Source of the DNA: Chryseobacterium indoltheticum
Lineage (GTDB): Bacteria; Bacteroidota; Bacteroidia; Flavobacteriales; Weeksellaceae
DNA: 64,000 nt
Reading direction: 5' to 3'
Assembly (NCBI RefSeq): GCF_003815915.1
Contig: NZ_CP033929.1
Coordinates: forward strand, 2,232,001 to 2,296,000
Positions 14,806-23,329 of this stretch are shown piece after piece; positions within the stretch are counted from its first letter, which is position 1, and each line of letters starts with the position of its first letter. The notes beneath the pieces are model-generated. The model worked only from the letters and a program-made list of their open reading frames with translations. It had not been told where the DNA came from and searched no databases. Made by a program: the position numbers and the translations under genes.

Positions 14806-15852
14806 ATGAATCTGCTCAAAAAAATCACTTCTCTGTCTGCACTTTCGCTTATTTCAATGATAAATGCACAATCTGTTCGCACAATTCTGAATAAGAAAGA
14901 ATCGTTCAGAAAAGACACTATATTTTCCATTAAAGCAGATACAAAAGCAACATATTTTCCCGTAACGGTTATAAAAGGCAAGCAGAAAGGCCCCGTTTTC
15001 AGTATTGTCGCAGGAATTCACGGCTACGAATATCCGCCCATCATTGCCATTCAGGAATTGTTGAACGAAGTAAAACCTGAAAATCTCAAAGGCATTTTAA
15101 TTATTGTTCCGATTGCCAATGTAGAATCTTTTCAGAAGAGAACACCGTTTGTAAATCCACTAGATCAGAAAAATTTAAATAACGCTTTCCCCGGTTCACC
15201 AATCGGAAGTCCGACCGATCAGATTGCCCATTTAATAACTCAAGAAATTATTTCAAATTCAGATATATTTTTAGATATTCACGGTGGTGATGCCAATGAA
15301 GATCTTTTACCATTCGTTTGCTATTACGACAGAAAAGATACTCCCGAAAAAACAAATGCCGCAAAATCTTTATCCCGGCAATCCGGAATGAAGTATGTTG
15401 TTTCATATCCTTATAATTTAGCCCAAACAGAACCTGCAAAATATGCTTTCAAACAGGCAGCACAGCAGGGAATTACGGCTTTAAGTATCGAAGCCGGAAA
15501 ATTGGGAACTGTTCAGAATGAAAATGTTCAGATGATCAAAACAGCTGTTTACAGAATGTTGGAGTATTCTAACATGTATTCTTCGCCATTTAAAAATAAA
15601 GTACAGGCCAAAACTATACAACTCAACAATCAGGACTACATCCGTGTTCCTGAAAACGGAATTTTCTACAGCCTTTTAAAAAGTGGGGATAGCGTACGCA
15701 AAAACCAGATTTTAGGATACATTACTGATGAATTTGGAAAAAAGAAACAAGACATTATCTCAGAAACCAACGGAATTATTTTATACAAAGTCGGTACACC
15801 ACCTGTGAATAAAGGAGAAACGCTCTTTTGTATCGGCTATACCAAATCTTAA
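14806..15852 (+). CDS. secreted succinylglutamate desuccinylase/aspartoacylase-like metalloenzyme
   Basis: 348 residues with a signal peptide (INA-QS near residue 21), so a periplasmic member of the M14 AstE/AspA family, zinc enzymes that cleave an acyl or amide bond. The zinc ligands are visible as H72 and E75 in GIHGYEYPP and H159 in LDIHGGD; a catalytic Glu is E228 in SIEAG. A C-terminal beta domain (about 255-348, PENGIFY...SGDSVRKNQILGYITDEFG...GTPPVNKGETLF) resembles the swivelling lipoyl-like domain of the family. It follows the SBF transporter by 14 bases and ends 11 bases before the GH13 start. The natural substrate is unknown; it could generate the ligand of the adjacent symporter (inference). 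Confidence 0.85.
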   Translation: MNLLKKITSLSALSLISMINAQSVRTILNKKESFRKDTIFSIKADTKATYFPVTVIKGKQKGPVFSIVAGIHGYEYPPIIAIQELLNEVKPENLKGILIIVPIANVESFQKRTPFVNPLDQKNLNNAFPGSPIGSPTDQIAHLITQEIISNSDIFLDIHGGDANEDLLPFVCYYDRKDTPEKTNAAKSLSRQSGMKYVVSYPYNLAQTEPAKYAFKQAAQQGITALSIEAGKLGTVQNENVQMIKTAVYRMLEYSNMYSSPFKNKVQAKTIQLNNQDYIRVPENGIFYSLLKSGDSVRKNQILGYITDEFGKKKQDIISETNGIILYKVGTPPVNKGETLFCIGYTKS

Positions 15853-15863
15853 TAAAACTATTT

Positions 15864-17714
15864 ATGAAAAAAATATATACCATTTTTGCTTTGTCGGCAT
15901 CCGCTGTCGCTTTTGCCCAGATTCAGAAAGTAGAACCTGCGTTTTGGTGGAAGGGAATGAAAAATCCCGAAATCCAGATTCTTGTGTATGGAAAAGACAT
16001 CGCTAATAACGAAATTGAGCTTTCAGATGGAATAAAAGCAGTTGATATTCAAAAAGTTGAAAATCCTAACTATCTTTTTGTTACCGTCAATACCAATGAA
16101 GTTAAGGGTTCAAACTTTAAAATTAATATTAAAAAAGGCAAGAAAAATGTTGATTCCTACAACTATGAATTAAAAAAGAGAAATCCCAATTCTGCCAATA
16201 GAGAATCATTTACTTCCAAAGATGTAATGTATTTGATAATGCCCGACCGTTTTGCAAATGGTGATGAAAATAACGATTCAATGCCGAATTTGACCGAAAA
16301 AGCAAACCGAACTTTACCAAACGGTCGTCACGGCGGAGATTTGCGTGGAATTATTAATAATCTTGATTATATCCAAAATTTAGGAGCAACTTCAGTCTGG
16401 TTAACTCCCGTTAATGAAGATAATGAGAAAGTGTATTCTTATCATGGCTATGCCCAAACTGATTTATACAAGATAGATGGTCGCTACGGAACCAACGAAG
16501 AATACCGGGAACTTTCCCAAAAATTAAACAAAAGAAACATGAAACTGGTGATGGATTACGTCACCAATCATTGGGGAATTTCTCATTGGATGATCAAAGA
16601 TTTACCTACAAAAGATTGGATTCACTTATTTAGCGATGAAAAAAATGGTTTTAAACGTTCCAATTATAAAACAACGACACAATTTGATACAAACGCTTCT
16701 GAAGCTGATAAAAGAGTAGCTCTTGACGGCTGGTTTGATACCACAATGCCCGATATTAACCAGAAAAATCCTTTGGTTTTAAAATATTTAACCCAAAATG
16801 CAATCTGGTGGATTGAGTATGCTGAATTAGGAGGTTTTCGTGTAGACACGTATCCTTACAACGATAAAGAAGCAATGGCAAAATGGGCAAAAGCGATCAC
16901 CGATGAATATCCGAAATTCAATATTGTTGGTGAAACCTGGTTAAATACAGCAGGTCATATTTCAGCTTGGCAAAAAGATTCGAAAACGGGAGAAGCGGCG
17001 AATTATAATTCAAATTTGCCTTCAGTGATGGATTTTATGCTGTATGATGAGCTTCCGAAAGCTATCAAAGAAAAAGATGGCTGGAATAATGGGATGAATA
17101 GACTCTACAACAGCTTTACAAGTGATTTTCTTTATCCTGATATCAACAATGTGATGGTTTTCTTTGAGAACCACGACACCGAAAGATGGAATGAGATTTT
17201 CAACAGTGATCCAAAAGCCTATAAATTAGGTTTAACATTACTCTCAACCGTACGCGGAATTCCTCAGATTTATTACGGTTCAGAAATTGGAATGCGTGGC
17301 GACAAAAACAAAGGCGGCGATGCAGATATCCGAAGAGATTTTCCCGGTGGCTGGAAATCTGATAAACAGAATGCCCTAAATCCTTCAACCCAAACTCCAC
17401 AACAAAAAGAATTTTATGATTTTACTCAAAAATTACTGAACTGGAGAAAAGGAAAAGAAGTTATTCATACCGGAAAAACTAAAAATTTCGTTCCTCAGAA
17501 TAATGTTTTTGTGTACTTTAGATACAACGAAAAAGAAATGGTAATGGTTGTGGTAAATAATAATGATAAAGATGAAACTCTAGATTTAAAACGTTTTTCG
17601 GAGACTATCAAATCGTCAATAAAAGGGAAAGATATTATTTCAGGAAAAGAAATTTCTCTGCAGAATAATTTAACAATTCCTGCAAAAACCTCAATGATTA
17701 TTGAACTTAACTAA
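15864..17714 (+). CDS. GH13 alpha-amylase family enzyme (neopullulanase/cyclomaltodextrinase type)
   Basis: 616 residues from ATG 15864, which opens a standard signal peptide (AFA-QI, about residue 19); an upstream in-frame start would break it. An N-terminal cyclomaltodextrinase-N domain (about 20-115, VEPAFWWKGM) precedes the GH13 barrel. Catalytic residues are the nucleophile D328 (GGFRVDTYPY), acid/base E357 (VGETW) and transition-state Asp D438 (FFENHDTERW); the DYVTNH region I motif is also present. A C-terminal beta domain ends the protein. It is the SusA-like periplasmic enzyme that cuts maltodextrins or cyclodextrins for the GH97 enzyme and the MFS transporter. Confidence 0.94.
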   Translation: MKKIYTIFALSASAVAFAQIQKVEPAFWWKGMKNPEIQILVYGKDIANNEIELSDGIKAVDIQKVENPNYLFVTVNTNEVKGSNFKINIKKGKKNVDSYNYELKKRNPNSANRESFTSKDVMYLIMPDRFANGDENNDSMPNLTEKANRTLPNGRHGGDLRGIINNLDYIQNLGATSVWLTPVNEDNEKVYSYHGYAQTDLYKIDGRYGTNEEYRELSQKLNKRNMKLVMDYVTNHWGISHWMIKDLPTKDWIHLFSDEKNGFKRSNYKTTTQFDTNASEADKRVALDGWFDTTMPDINQKNPLVLKYLTQNAIWWIEYAELGGFRVDTYPYNDKEAMAKWAKAITDEYPKFNIVGETWLNTAGHISAWQKDSKTGEAANYNSNLPSVMDFMLYDELPKAIKEKDGWNNGMNRLYNSFTSDFLYPDINNVMVFFENHDTERWNEIFNSDPKAYKLGLTLLSTVRGIPQIYYGSEIGMRGDKNKGGDADIRRDFPGGWKSDKQNALNPSTQTPQQKEFYDFTQKLLNWRKGKEVIHTGKTKNFVPQNNVFVYFRYNEKEMVMVVVNNNDKDETLDLKRFSETIKSSIKGKDIISGKEISLQNNLTIPAKTSMIIELN

Positions 17715-17745
17715 ATATTTGAGTTAAAAATAAAAAAGATTAAAT

Positions 17746-18261
17746 ATGAAAAAGACAACAATATTCTTAACACTTGTTTTATTTGTTTTGAGTTTTACAG
17801 CAGTTTCTGCTCAAACAGGATTTGATAAAGAGAAAACAGCGATCAATAAAATGCTCGATGATTTCAATATTGCAGCTGCAAAAGCGGATTACAAAACGTA
17901 TTTTGATTTTTTTGCTGAAGAATCTACTTTCATCGGAACCGATGCAACAGAAGTCTGGGACAAAAAGGAGTTTATGGTCTGGGCAAAACCACATTTTGAT
18001 AAAAAGAAAACGTGGGATTTTACTTCATTAAAAAGAAATATTTACTTTGCAAAAGATGGAAAATTGGCTTGGTTTGATGAATTATTGGATACTCAGATGA
18101 AAATCTGCCGTGGTTCCGGAGTTTTAGAAAAAATAAACGGCGTATGGAAAGTGAAACAATATGTACTTTCGATGACGGTTCCCAATGAGATTGTTGATAG
18201 AGTAGTTGACGAAAAAAGGGTAATAGAAGATGCACTCATCGACAAATTAAAAGCAAAGTAA
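17746..18261 (+). CDS. secreted SnoaL-like / NTF2-fold protein
   Basis: 171 residues with signal peptide (VSA-QT, about residue 24). The mature part has the nuclear-transport-factor-2/SnoaL (DUF4440-like) arrangement: a leading helix KTAINKMLDDFNIAAAKADYKTYFDFFAEES, then GTDATEVWDKKEFMVWAKPHF and strands ending with GVWKVKQYVLSM. Such proteins bind small ligands or act as isomerase-like enzymes; no catalytic residue can be assigned. It lies 31 bases after the amylase and only three bases before the MFS gene, so it belongs to the operon. Its role in glucan use is unknown. Confidence 0.82.
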   Translation: MKKTTIFLTLVLFVLSFTAVSAQTGFDKEKTAINKMLDDFNIAAAKADYKTYFDFFAEESTFIGTDATEVWDKKEFMVWAKPHFDKKKTWDFTSLKRNIYFAKDGKLAWFDELLDTQMKICRGSGVLEKINGVWKVKQYVLSMTVPNEIVDRVVDEKRVIEDALIDKLKAK

Positions 18262-18264
18262 AAA

Positions 18265-19647
18265 ATGTCAAATAAAATAAAGCCAAATTTGTCTATGGCT
18301 CAGATTATCAACATGAGCATGGGTTTTTTGGGAATTCAGATGGCTTTTGGGCTTCAAAACGGAAATGCAAGCCGTATTCTGGGGAACTTCGGTGCAGATG
18401 TGCATGAGCTTTCATGGTTTTGGCTGGTTGCGCCGATTACTGGTTTGATCGTTCAGCCAATCATTGGTCACATGGGCGACAATACATGGAGTCCTTTAGG
18501 GCGAAGAAAACCTTATTTTTTAATCGGTGCAATTCTTTGTGCTATTGGTTTGGTATTGCTTCCAAATGCAGCTTCTGCAACACAGTTGATGACTGCCAAT
18601 GTTTTGCTTTTAGCCGTGATTTTCCTTGCTATGATGGATGCATCTATTAATGTAGCTATGGAACCTTTCCGTGCGTTGGTGGGCGATATGCTTCCGAAAC
18701 ATCAGGGAACTTTAGGCTTTTCCGTTCAGACGATTTTAATCGGAATTGGAGCGGTTATAGGATCTTATCTGCCGGATTGGTTAACTAAATTAGGCGTTTC
18801 TAATGTTGCTCCTGCAGGATTTGTCGCTGATAATGTGATTTATGCATTTTATTGCGGAGCCGGAATTCTTTTATTGACGATCATTTATACAATTGTTACT
18901 ACAAAAGAATATTCACCACAGGAATTTGCAGCATTTGAGGGCGGAAAAGAAATTGTAGAAGAACCGTCTAAATTTAAAGATATTTTTAGTGATTTTGCTA
19001 AAATTCCGAACTTGATGAAAAAACTGGGTATTGTTCAGTTTTTCTCTTGGTTTGCTTTATTTACGATGTGGGTTTTCACGACGAGTGCCTTAGCGACTCA
19101 TCAATTCGGACTTTCTCCGGAAGACACGCATTCTGTTGCCTTCAATAAAGCAGGTGATCTTACCGGAAAATTATTTGGGATGTATAATCTCTGGGCAATT
19201 CCTTTTGCTTTTTTATTAACGCCAATTGCTAAGTTGATGGGCAAAAAACAAACCCATGCTTTGGCTCTCTTTTGCGGTGGATTAGGGCTGATCTCAATGT
19301 ATTTTATCAAAGATACTTCACTACTTTGGATCTCAATGATCGGGCTCGGTTTTGCTTGGACAAGTATTTTGGCAATGCCTTATGCAATGCTCATCGATGC
19401 AATTCCACAAAAAAAGATGGGAGTTTTTATGGGAATTTTCAACTTCTTTATTGTGATTCCTCAAATCATCAACGGACTTTTTGGAGGGCTAATTGTAAAA
19501 GGAGCTTTCGGAAATTACGCAATGGGTTATGTTGTTGTTGGTGGAATCTGTATGCTTTTAGCGGCAATTCTTACCTTAATTTTTATTAAAACAGACGATT
19601 CAAATCCAAAAGAAATTGAAGAAGAAATACAGCAGGTACATTTTTAG
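18265..19647 (+). CDS. MFS sugar transporter (SLC45/maltose symporter-like)
   Basis: 460 residues and about twelve membrane segments. The RRKPYFLIGA loop between helices 2 and 3 and NVAMEPFRALVGDMLP resemble the SLC45/sucrose and bacterial maltose:H+ symporter branch of the major facilitator family (glycoside-pentoside-hexuronide-like). In this context it should carry maltose or glucose from periplasm to cytosol. The start overlaps nothing but sits three bases from the previous stop, showing translational coupling. It is the last gene of the locus; a hairpin terminator follows at 19712. Confidence 0.88.
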   Translation: MSNKIKPNLSMAQIINMSMGFLGIQMAFGLQNGNASRILGNFGADVHELSWFWLVAPITGLIVQPIIGHMGDNTWSPLGRRKPYFLIGAILCAIGLVLLPNAASATQLMTANVLLLAVIFLAMMDASINVAMEPFRALVGDMLPKHQGTLGFSVQTILIGIGAVIGSYLPDWLTKLGVSNVAPAGFVADNVIYAFYCGAGILLLTIIYTIVTTKEYSPQEFAAFEGGKEIVEEPSKFKDIFSDFAKIPNLMKKLGIVQFFSWFALFTMWVFTTSALATHQFGLSPEDTHSVAFNKAGDLTGKLFGMYNLWAIPFAFLLTPIAKLMGKKQTHALALFCGGLGLISMYFIKDTSLLWISMIGLGFAWTSILAMPYAMLIDAIPQKKMGVFMGIFNFFIVIPQIINGLFGGLIVKGAFGNYAMGYVVVGGICMLLAAILTLIFIKTDDSNPKEIEEEIQQVHF

Positions 19648-19711
19648 TTTAATTAGAAATTAGAAATTATTTTGATAACATTCAACATAATCACCATGAT
19701 ATATCAATAGG

Positions 19712-19733
19712 AGCGGACTTTAGTCCGCTTTTT
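19712..19733 (+). terminator. intrinsic terminator of the glucan locus
   Basis: A perfect 7-bp GC-rich stem AGCGGAC / GTCCGCT with loop TTTA is followed by T residues, 65 bases after the MFS stop. Confidence 0.85.
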
Positions 19734-19950
19734 AATAGCTTTTTGTATTTCTTAGCTAAGTTTACGGCTTTGTATAACTTTAAAATGGTCAAATTTTAAT
19801 ATTCTTTGTTTGCCTTTACATTAGTAAAAAAAAGGTCTACATATATATTTAGCATAAAAATTCACTTCGAAGAAAATTCACAATTTACCATTCACCATTC
19901 ACCAAGATCCTTTCTTACCTTACATCAACATTTCTCTACTATCGACACCG

Positions 19951-19958
19951 TACATTTG
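19951..19958 (+). promoter_or_regulatory. probable pirin promoter -7 element
   Basis: TACATTTG matches TAnnTTTG and lies 31 bases before the ATG at 19990. The -33 region is not clear. Confidence 0.55.
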
Positions 19959-19989
19959 TACTATAAATAATCAAAAAAATATCTATAAT

Positions 19990-20718
19990 ATGAAAACAGT
20001 TTATCACAAAGCAGATACAAGAGGTCATGCCAATCATGGTTGGTTAAATTCTTATCACACCTTCAGTTTCGCAGGTTATCAAAATCCTGAAAGATCGCAT
20101 TTCGGAGTTTTGAGAGTATTAAATGACGATACCGTTTCTCAAGGAATGGGTTTTGGGACACATCCACACAAAGACATGGAAATTATTTCAATTCCGTTGG
20201 AAGGTGATTTAGAACACAAAGATTCAATGGGTACAACTGCTGTTATCAGAAAAGGAGAAATTCAGGTAATGAGCGCCGGAACCGGTGTGATGCACAGTGA
20301 GTACAATAAAAATAAAGACGAAGCCGTAAAATTCTTGCAGATCTGGGTTTTTCCAAGAGAAACAGGTGTTGAGCCAAGATATGATCAGAAAAGTATTGCA
20401 GACGGTGAAAAAAATAATGGATTCCAACAGATTTTATCACCCGATAAAAACGATGCCGGAGTTTGGATTCATCAGGATGCATGGTTTAATTTGGCTAAAT
20501 TCACCAAAGGAAACGGTAAAAACTATATGATCAATAAAAAAGGAAACGGTGTTTATGCTTTTGTTTTAAAAGGAAGTGCCAAAGTGGGCGACAGAGTTTT
20601 AAGTGAAAGAGATGGTTTAGGAATTTGGGATACCCAAAGTTTCAACATCGAAGCAACAGAAGACACAGAAATCCTTTTAATGGAAGTTCCTATGGAATTA
20701 CCTTCTTATTTAAAATAA
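19990..20718 (+). CDS. pirin family protein (YhhW-like, putative quercetin 2,3-dioxygenase)
   Basis: 242 residues, a bicupin of the pirin family. The metal site is intact: H58 and H60 in THPHKD, H102 and E104 in MHSE, equivalent to H57, H59, H101 and E103 of E. coli YhhW, which has quercetinase activity. The N-terminus (RGHANHGWLNSYHTFSFAGY) is the usual pirin signature. No signal peptide, so cytosolic. The physiological substrate in flavobacteria is not known. It has its own promoter and is followed by a palindromic repeat element, so it is probably monocistronic. Confidence 0.94.
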   Translation: MKTVYHKADTRGHANHGWLNSYHTFSFAGYQNPERSHFGVLRVLNDDTVSQGMGFGTHPHKDMEIISIPLEGDLEHKDSMGTTAVIRKGEIQVMSAGTGVMHSEYNKNKDEAVKFLQIWVFPRETGVEPRYDQKSIADGEKNNGFQQILSPDKNDAGVWIHQDAWFNLAKFTKGNGKNYMINKKGNGVYAFVLKGSAKVGDRVLSERDGLGIWDTQSFNIEATEDTEILLMEVPMELPSYLK

Positions 20719-20745
20719 AAAAAATATTTTTGCCGAATAAAAATT

Positions 20746-20800
20746 CCCCTCCCTCGGAGGGGTGGCGAAAATTCGAAAGAATTTTTGACGGGGTGGTTTA
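20746..20800. repeat. two-hairpin intergenic repeat element
   Basis: Hairpin 1 is CCCCTCC / GGAGGGG (20746-20752 with 20756-20762); hairpin 2 is AAAATTC / GAATTTT with a GAAA tetraloop (20768-20774 with 20779-20785); the block GACGGGGTGGTT closes it. I recall similar wording as a dispersed repeat in chryseobacteria, but only one copy is present here. Confidence 0.65.
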
Positions 20801-20852
20801 AGTACTACTTCAACAATAATACATTAAAACTTAGACAAATTTAAATTATACA

Positions 20853-21404
20853 ATGAAAATTTTAGCAGTAGCAGGAAGTAATTCCGAAACATCAATCAAT
20901 AAATTATTAGTTTCTTATGCAGCTTCATTAATTGAAAATGCAGAAGTAGAAATCGTTGACATGAACGATTTTGAAATGCCAATCTACAAACATCAGCGCG
21001 AAGTGGAAAGCGGAGTTCCTCAGGAAGCAAAAAACTTGGCAGAAAAAATAGATGCTGCAGACATTCTTTTAGTTTCTTTGTCTGAGCACAACGGAACGTA
21101 TTCTACAGCATTTAAAAATGTTTTCGACTGGACTTCAAGAATCAAGCAAAGAGCTGTTTGGAACGAAAAACCAATGTTGTTAATGGCTACAGCTCCTGGT
21201 GGAAGAGGTGGTTTGGGAGTTTTGGAAGCTGCAGAAAAGCGTTTTCCGTTACATGGAGGGAATATTATCGATACTTTTACCCTTCCATTCTTTAATGACA
21301 ACTTCGATAAAGAAGCAAATGTGATTTCTAATGCAGAGAAAAACAGTGAGTTAAAAGAAAAAGTAGCAAAAATTGCTGCTGTTGAAATAATCTTAGAAAA
21401 ATAG
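20853..21404 (+). CDS. NADPH-dependent FMN reductase family protein
   Basis: 183 residues with a flavodoxin-like fold. The FMN phosphate loop is GSNSETSINKLL (residues 8-19). LVSLSEHNGTYSTAFKNVFDWTSR is the conserved segment of the family, which binds flavin and forms the dimer face, and APGGRGGLGVLE contacts the isoalloxazine ring in relatives. Members reduce FMN, quinones or azo dyes with NAD(P)H in the cytosol. It follows pirin after the repeat element; co-transcription is uncertain. A perfect promoter for another unit begins three bases after its stop. Confidence 0.92.
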   Translation: MKILAVAGSNSETSINKLLVSYAASLIENAEVEIVDMNDFEMPIYKHQREVESGVPQEAKNLAEKIDAADILLVSLSEHNGTYSTAFKNVFDWTSRIKQRAVWNEKPMLLMATAPGGRGGLGVLEAAEKRFPLHGGNIIDTFTLPFFNDNFDKEANVISNAEKNSELKEKVAKIAAVEIILEK

Positions 21405-21406
21405 CA

Positions 21407-21437
21407 TTTGAAAATTAATATAAAATTAATATCTTTG
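21407..21437 (+). promoter_or_regulatory. strong Bacteroidota promoter upstream of purM
   Basis: TTTG at 21407-21410 and TATCTTTG at 21430-21437 with exactly 19 bases between match the TTTG-N19-21-TAnnTTTG consensus. It fires into the mini-ORF at 21453 and its terminator. Confidence 0.8.
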
Positions 21438-21452
21438 CAAAAAGAAAAAGTA

Positions 21453-21527
21453 ATGAAAATTCAGACCACTTTTAAAGAATGTTTCTCCAAAAAAGGGAAT
21501 ATTGTGGACTCTGAAATTCTGAGATAA
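21453..21527 (+). CDS. 24-residue ORF in a short transcript (leader peptide or small RNA gene)
   Basis: ATG to TAA encoding 24 residues (starts MKIQTTFKECF, ends NIVDSEILR). It sits 15 bases after a perfect promoter and seven bases before a strong terminator, so the whole unit is a 120-nt transcript unless read through into purM. It could be a leader peptide for attenuation of purine genes, a small protein, or merely an ORF inside a small RNA. No runs of regulatory codons are seen. Confidence 0.4.
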   Translation: MKIQTTFKECFSKKGNIVDSEILR

Positions 21528-21534
21528 AATAACG

Positions 21535-21566
21535 GCCGATAATCTACTAAGATTGTCGGCTTTTTT
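21535..21566 (+). terminator. strong intrinsic terminator before purM
   Basis: GCCGATAATCT / AGATTGTCGGC (11 bp, one G-T pair), loop ACTA, followed by six T residues. It lies 126 bases upstream of purM and downstream of no full-size gene in this transcript. Confidence 0.9.
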
Positions 21567-21600
21567 GTTTTCTAAATTTGAATAAAAAGTAAAAATAAAA

Positions 21601-21681
21601 TGTACCAATTTATCAATGTAACAGTTTATCAATTTTAAACCATTGTTACATTATTACATTATTACATTGATACATTGCTAA
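21601..21681. repeat. AATGTAACA-type palindromic repeat cluster before purM
   Basis: An 11-bp inverted pair (TATCAATGTAA at 21611-21621 with TTACATTGATA at 21662-21672) and repeated TTACATTA words fill the stretch before purM. The same words recur after purN at 23318-23396. Confidence 0.7.
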
Positions 21682-21691
21682 ATTATTAAGC

Positions 21692-22684
21692 ATGAGCAAC
21701 ACGTACAAATCTGCAGGAGTAGACAAAGAAGAAGGTTACAAAACCGTTGATAAGATCAAAAAAGCGGTGGGCGAAACTCACAATTCCAATGTTTTGAACC
21801 ATTTGGGAAGTTTTGGAGCTTTCTACGAGATCGGAGGTTACAAAAATCCAGTGTTGGTTTCAGGAACAGATGGAGTAGGAACGAAGCTGAAAGTAGCTTT
21901 AGACTCAAAAAAATACGATTCTATTGGGGTTGACTGTTTTGCAATGTGTGCAAACGATATTCTTTGTCACGGTGCAAAACCATTGTTTTTTCTTGATTAT
22001 TTAGCTTGCGGAAAATTAGATTCCGAAATCGCTGCAGAAATCGTTTTAGGAATGGTAGAAGCTTGTAAAGACAACAACTGTGCGCTTATCGGTGGTGAAA
22101 CTGCTGAAATGCCGGGAATGTACAAACCCGGAGACTACGATGTTGCTGGATTCTGTGTTGGAATTGTTGAAAAAGATCAGATTATTGACGGTTCGAAAAT
22201 CAAACCTGGAGACAAAATTATTGCTTTACCAAGTTCTGGTTTCCACTCAAACGGATTCTCTTTGGTAAGAAAAGTGTTCCCTGATTTTAATGAAGAATTT
22301 GAAGGAAAACCTTTGTACGAAACACTTTTAGTTCCTACAAGACTATATTATAAAGATATTCACAAAGTAATTGAAGAAGTAAAAGTTGCAGGTATCGCTC
22401 ACATTACTGGCGGTGGTTTGTACGAAAACATTCCAAGAATTATTGGTGATGGTTTGTGTGCTTCTATTGATGCTTCAAAAATTCAGATTCCTAGTATTAT
22501 GGTAGAACTGGAAAAAAGAGGAGGCGTGGCTCACGAAGAAATGTTCGGAACCTTCAACATGGGGGTTGGGATGATCGTTGTAGTTGATGCAGAACATGCA
22601 GAAAAAGTATTACACCTTTTGGATGATGCGTACGAAATCGGAGAAATCACAGAAGGAGCTGAAAAAATTGATTTAAAATTTTAA
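21692..22684 (+). CDS. purM: phosphoribosylformylglycinamidine cyclo-ligase (AIR synthetase)
   Basis: 330 residues. It converts FGAM to AIR using ATP, step five of purine synthesis, in the cytosol. Family motifs are all visible: DKIKKAVGETHN near the N-terminus, VLVSGTDGVGTKLKVA, DCFAMCANDILCHGAKPLFFLDY, ALIGGETAEMPGMY, LPSSGFHSNGFSLVRKV, ITGGGLYENIPRI and a C-terminal MFGTFNMGVGM. Length is normal. It starts the purM-purN-purH-purD series; its expression may depend on readthrough of the terminator at 21535 or on a promoter in the repeat region. Confidence 0.97.
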   Translation: MSNTYKSAGVDKEEGYKTVDKIKKAVGETHNSNVLNHLGSFGAFYEIGGYKNPVLVSGTDGVGTKLKVALDSKKYDSIGVDCFAMCANDILCHGAKPLFFLDYLACGKLDSEIAAEIVLGMVEACKDNNCALIGGETAEMPGMYKPGDYDVAGFCVGIVEKDQIIDGSKIKPGDKIIALPSSGFHSNGFSLVRKVFPDFNEEFEGKPLYETLLVPTRLYYKDIHKVIEEVKVAGIAHITGGGLYENIPRIIGDGLCASIDASKIQIPSIMVELEKRGGVAHEEMFGTFNMGVGMIVVVDAEHAEKVLHLLDDAYEIGEITEGAEKIDLKF

Positions 22685-22721
22685 ATAAAAATAGAATTTG
22701 GTTTCAGAGATTAGGTTTAAA

Positions 22722-22755
22722 CTAATTTCTAATTTCTAATTTCTAACTTCTAATT
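22722..22755. repeat. tandem CTAATTT heptamer repeat
   Basis: Five consecutive copies (the fourth with one mismatch, the fifth incomplete) of CTAATTT just before the purN start. The complementary heptamer occurs at 19651-19669. Confidence 0.8.
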
Positions 22756-22756
22756 A

Positions 22757-23329
22757 ATGAAAAACTTAGTTATACTCGTTTCAGGTTCAGGAACCAATCT
22801 TCAGAGAATTATTGATACCATTGATAACGGAGAAATCCAGAATGCAAAAGTATCTTTAGTGGTTGCGGATAGAGAATGTTTCGGGTTGGAAAGAGCCAAA
22901 AATCATAACATAGAAAACGTTCTGATTCCGAGAGGAAAAAACTTCAGTAGTGAATTGAGTAAAATTATTCCTGAAAATACTGATCTTATCGTTCTAGCTG
23001 GTTTTTTATCAATTTTAAAACCTGAATTTTGTGAAAACTGGGGCGGGAAAATAATCAATATTCACCCTGCTTTACTTCCAAAATTTGGAGGAAAAGGAAT
23101 GTGGGGACATCATGTTCACAATGCGGTGATTGAAGCTAAAGAAAAAGAAAGCGGAGCGACAGTACATTTTGTAACTCCTGGAATTGACGAAGGAGAAGTG
23201 ATTCTTCAAAAATCATTCGAAGTTACAGAAAACGATACTCCCGAATCTGTTGCAGAAAAAGTTCACAAAATTGAATATGAAATTTTTCCGATAGCAATAA
23301 ATAAAGTACTCAATAATGTACCAATGTAA
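22757..23329 (+). CDS. purN: phosphoribosylglycinamide formyltransferase (GART)
   Basis: 190 residues. It transfers the formyl group of 10-formyl-THF to GAR, step three of purine synthesis. The GSGTNLQ loop (10-16) binds GAR phosphate. Catalytic residues are N101, H103 and D144 (in NIHPALLP and GIDEGEV). The segment after HPALLP reads KFGGKGMWG, the form I expect in Bacteroidota. The gene ends within the arm of a palindromic repeat: its stop codon TAA is part of GTAACAATGTA. It is 72 bases downstream of purM. Confidence 0.96.
   Translation: MKNLVILVSGSGTNLQRIIDTIDNGEIQNAKVSLVVADRECFGLERAKNHNIENVLIPRGKNFSSELSKIIPENTDLIVLAGFLSILKPEFCENWGGKIINIHPALLPKFGGKGMWGHHVHNAVIEAKEKESGATVHFVTPGIDEGEVILQKSFEVTENDTPESVAEKVHKIEYEIFPIAINKVLNNVPM

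Larger units (their letters stand above)
19648..19989. other. intergenic region downstream of the glucan locus (342 bp)
   Basis: It contains a short tandem repeat of AATTAGA units (19651-19669), the locus terminator (19712-19733), a stretch of short direct repeats (TTACCATTCACCATTCACC near 19885) and the pirin promoter. No ORF is credible. Confidence 0.6.
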
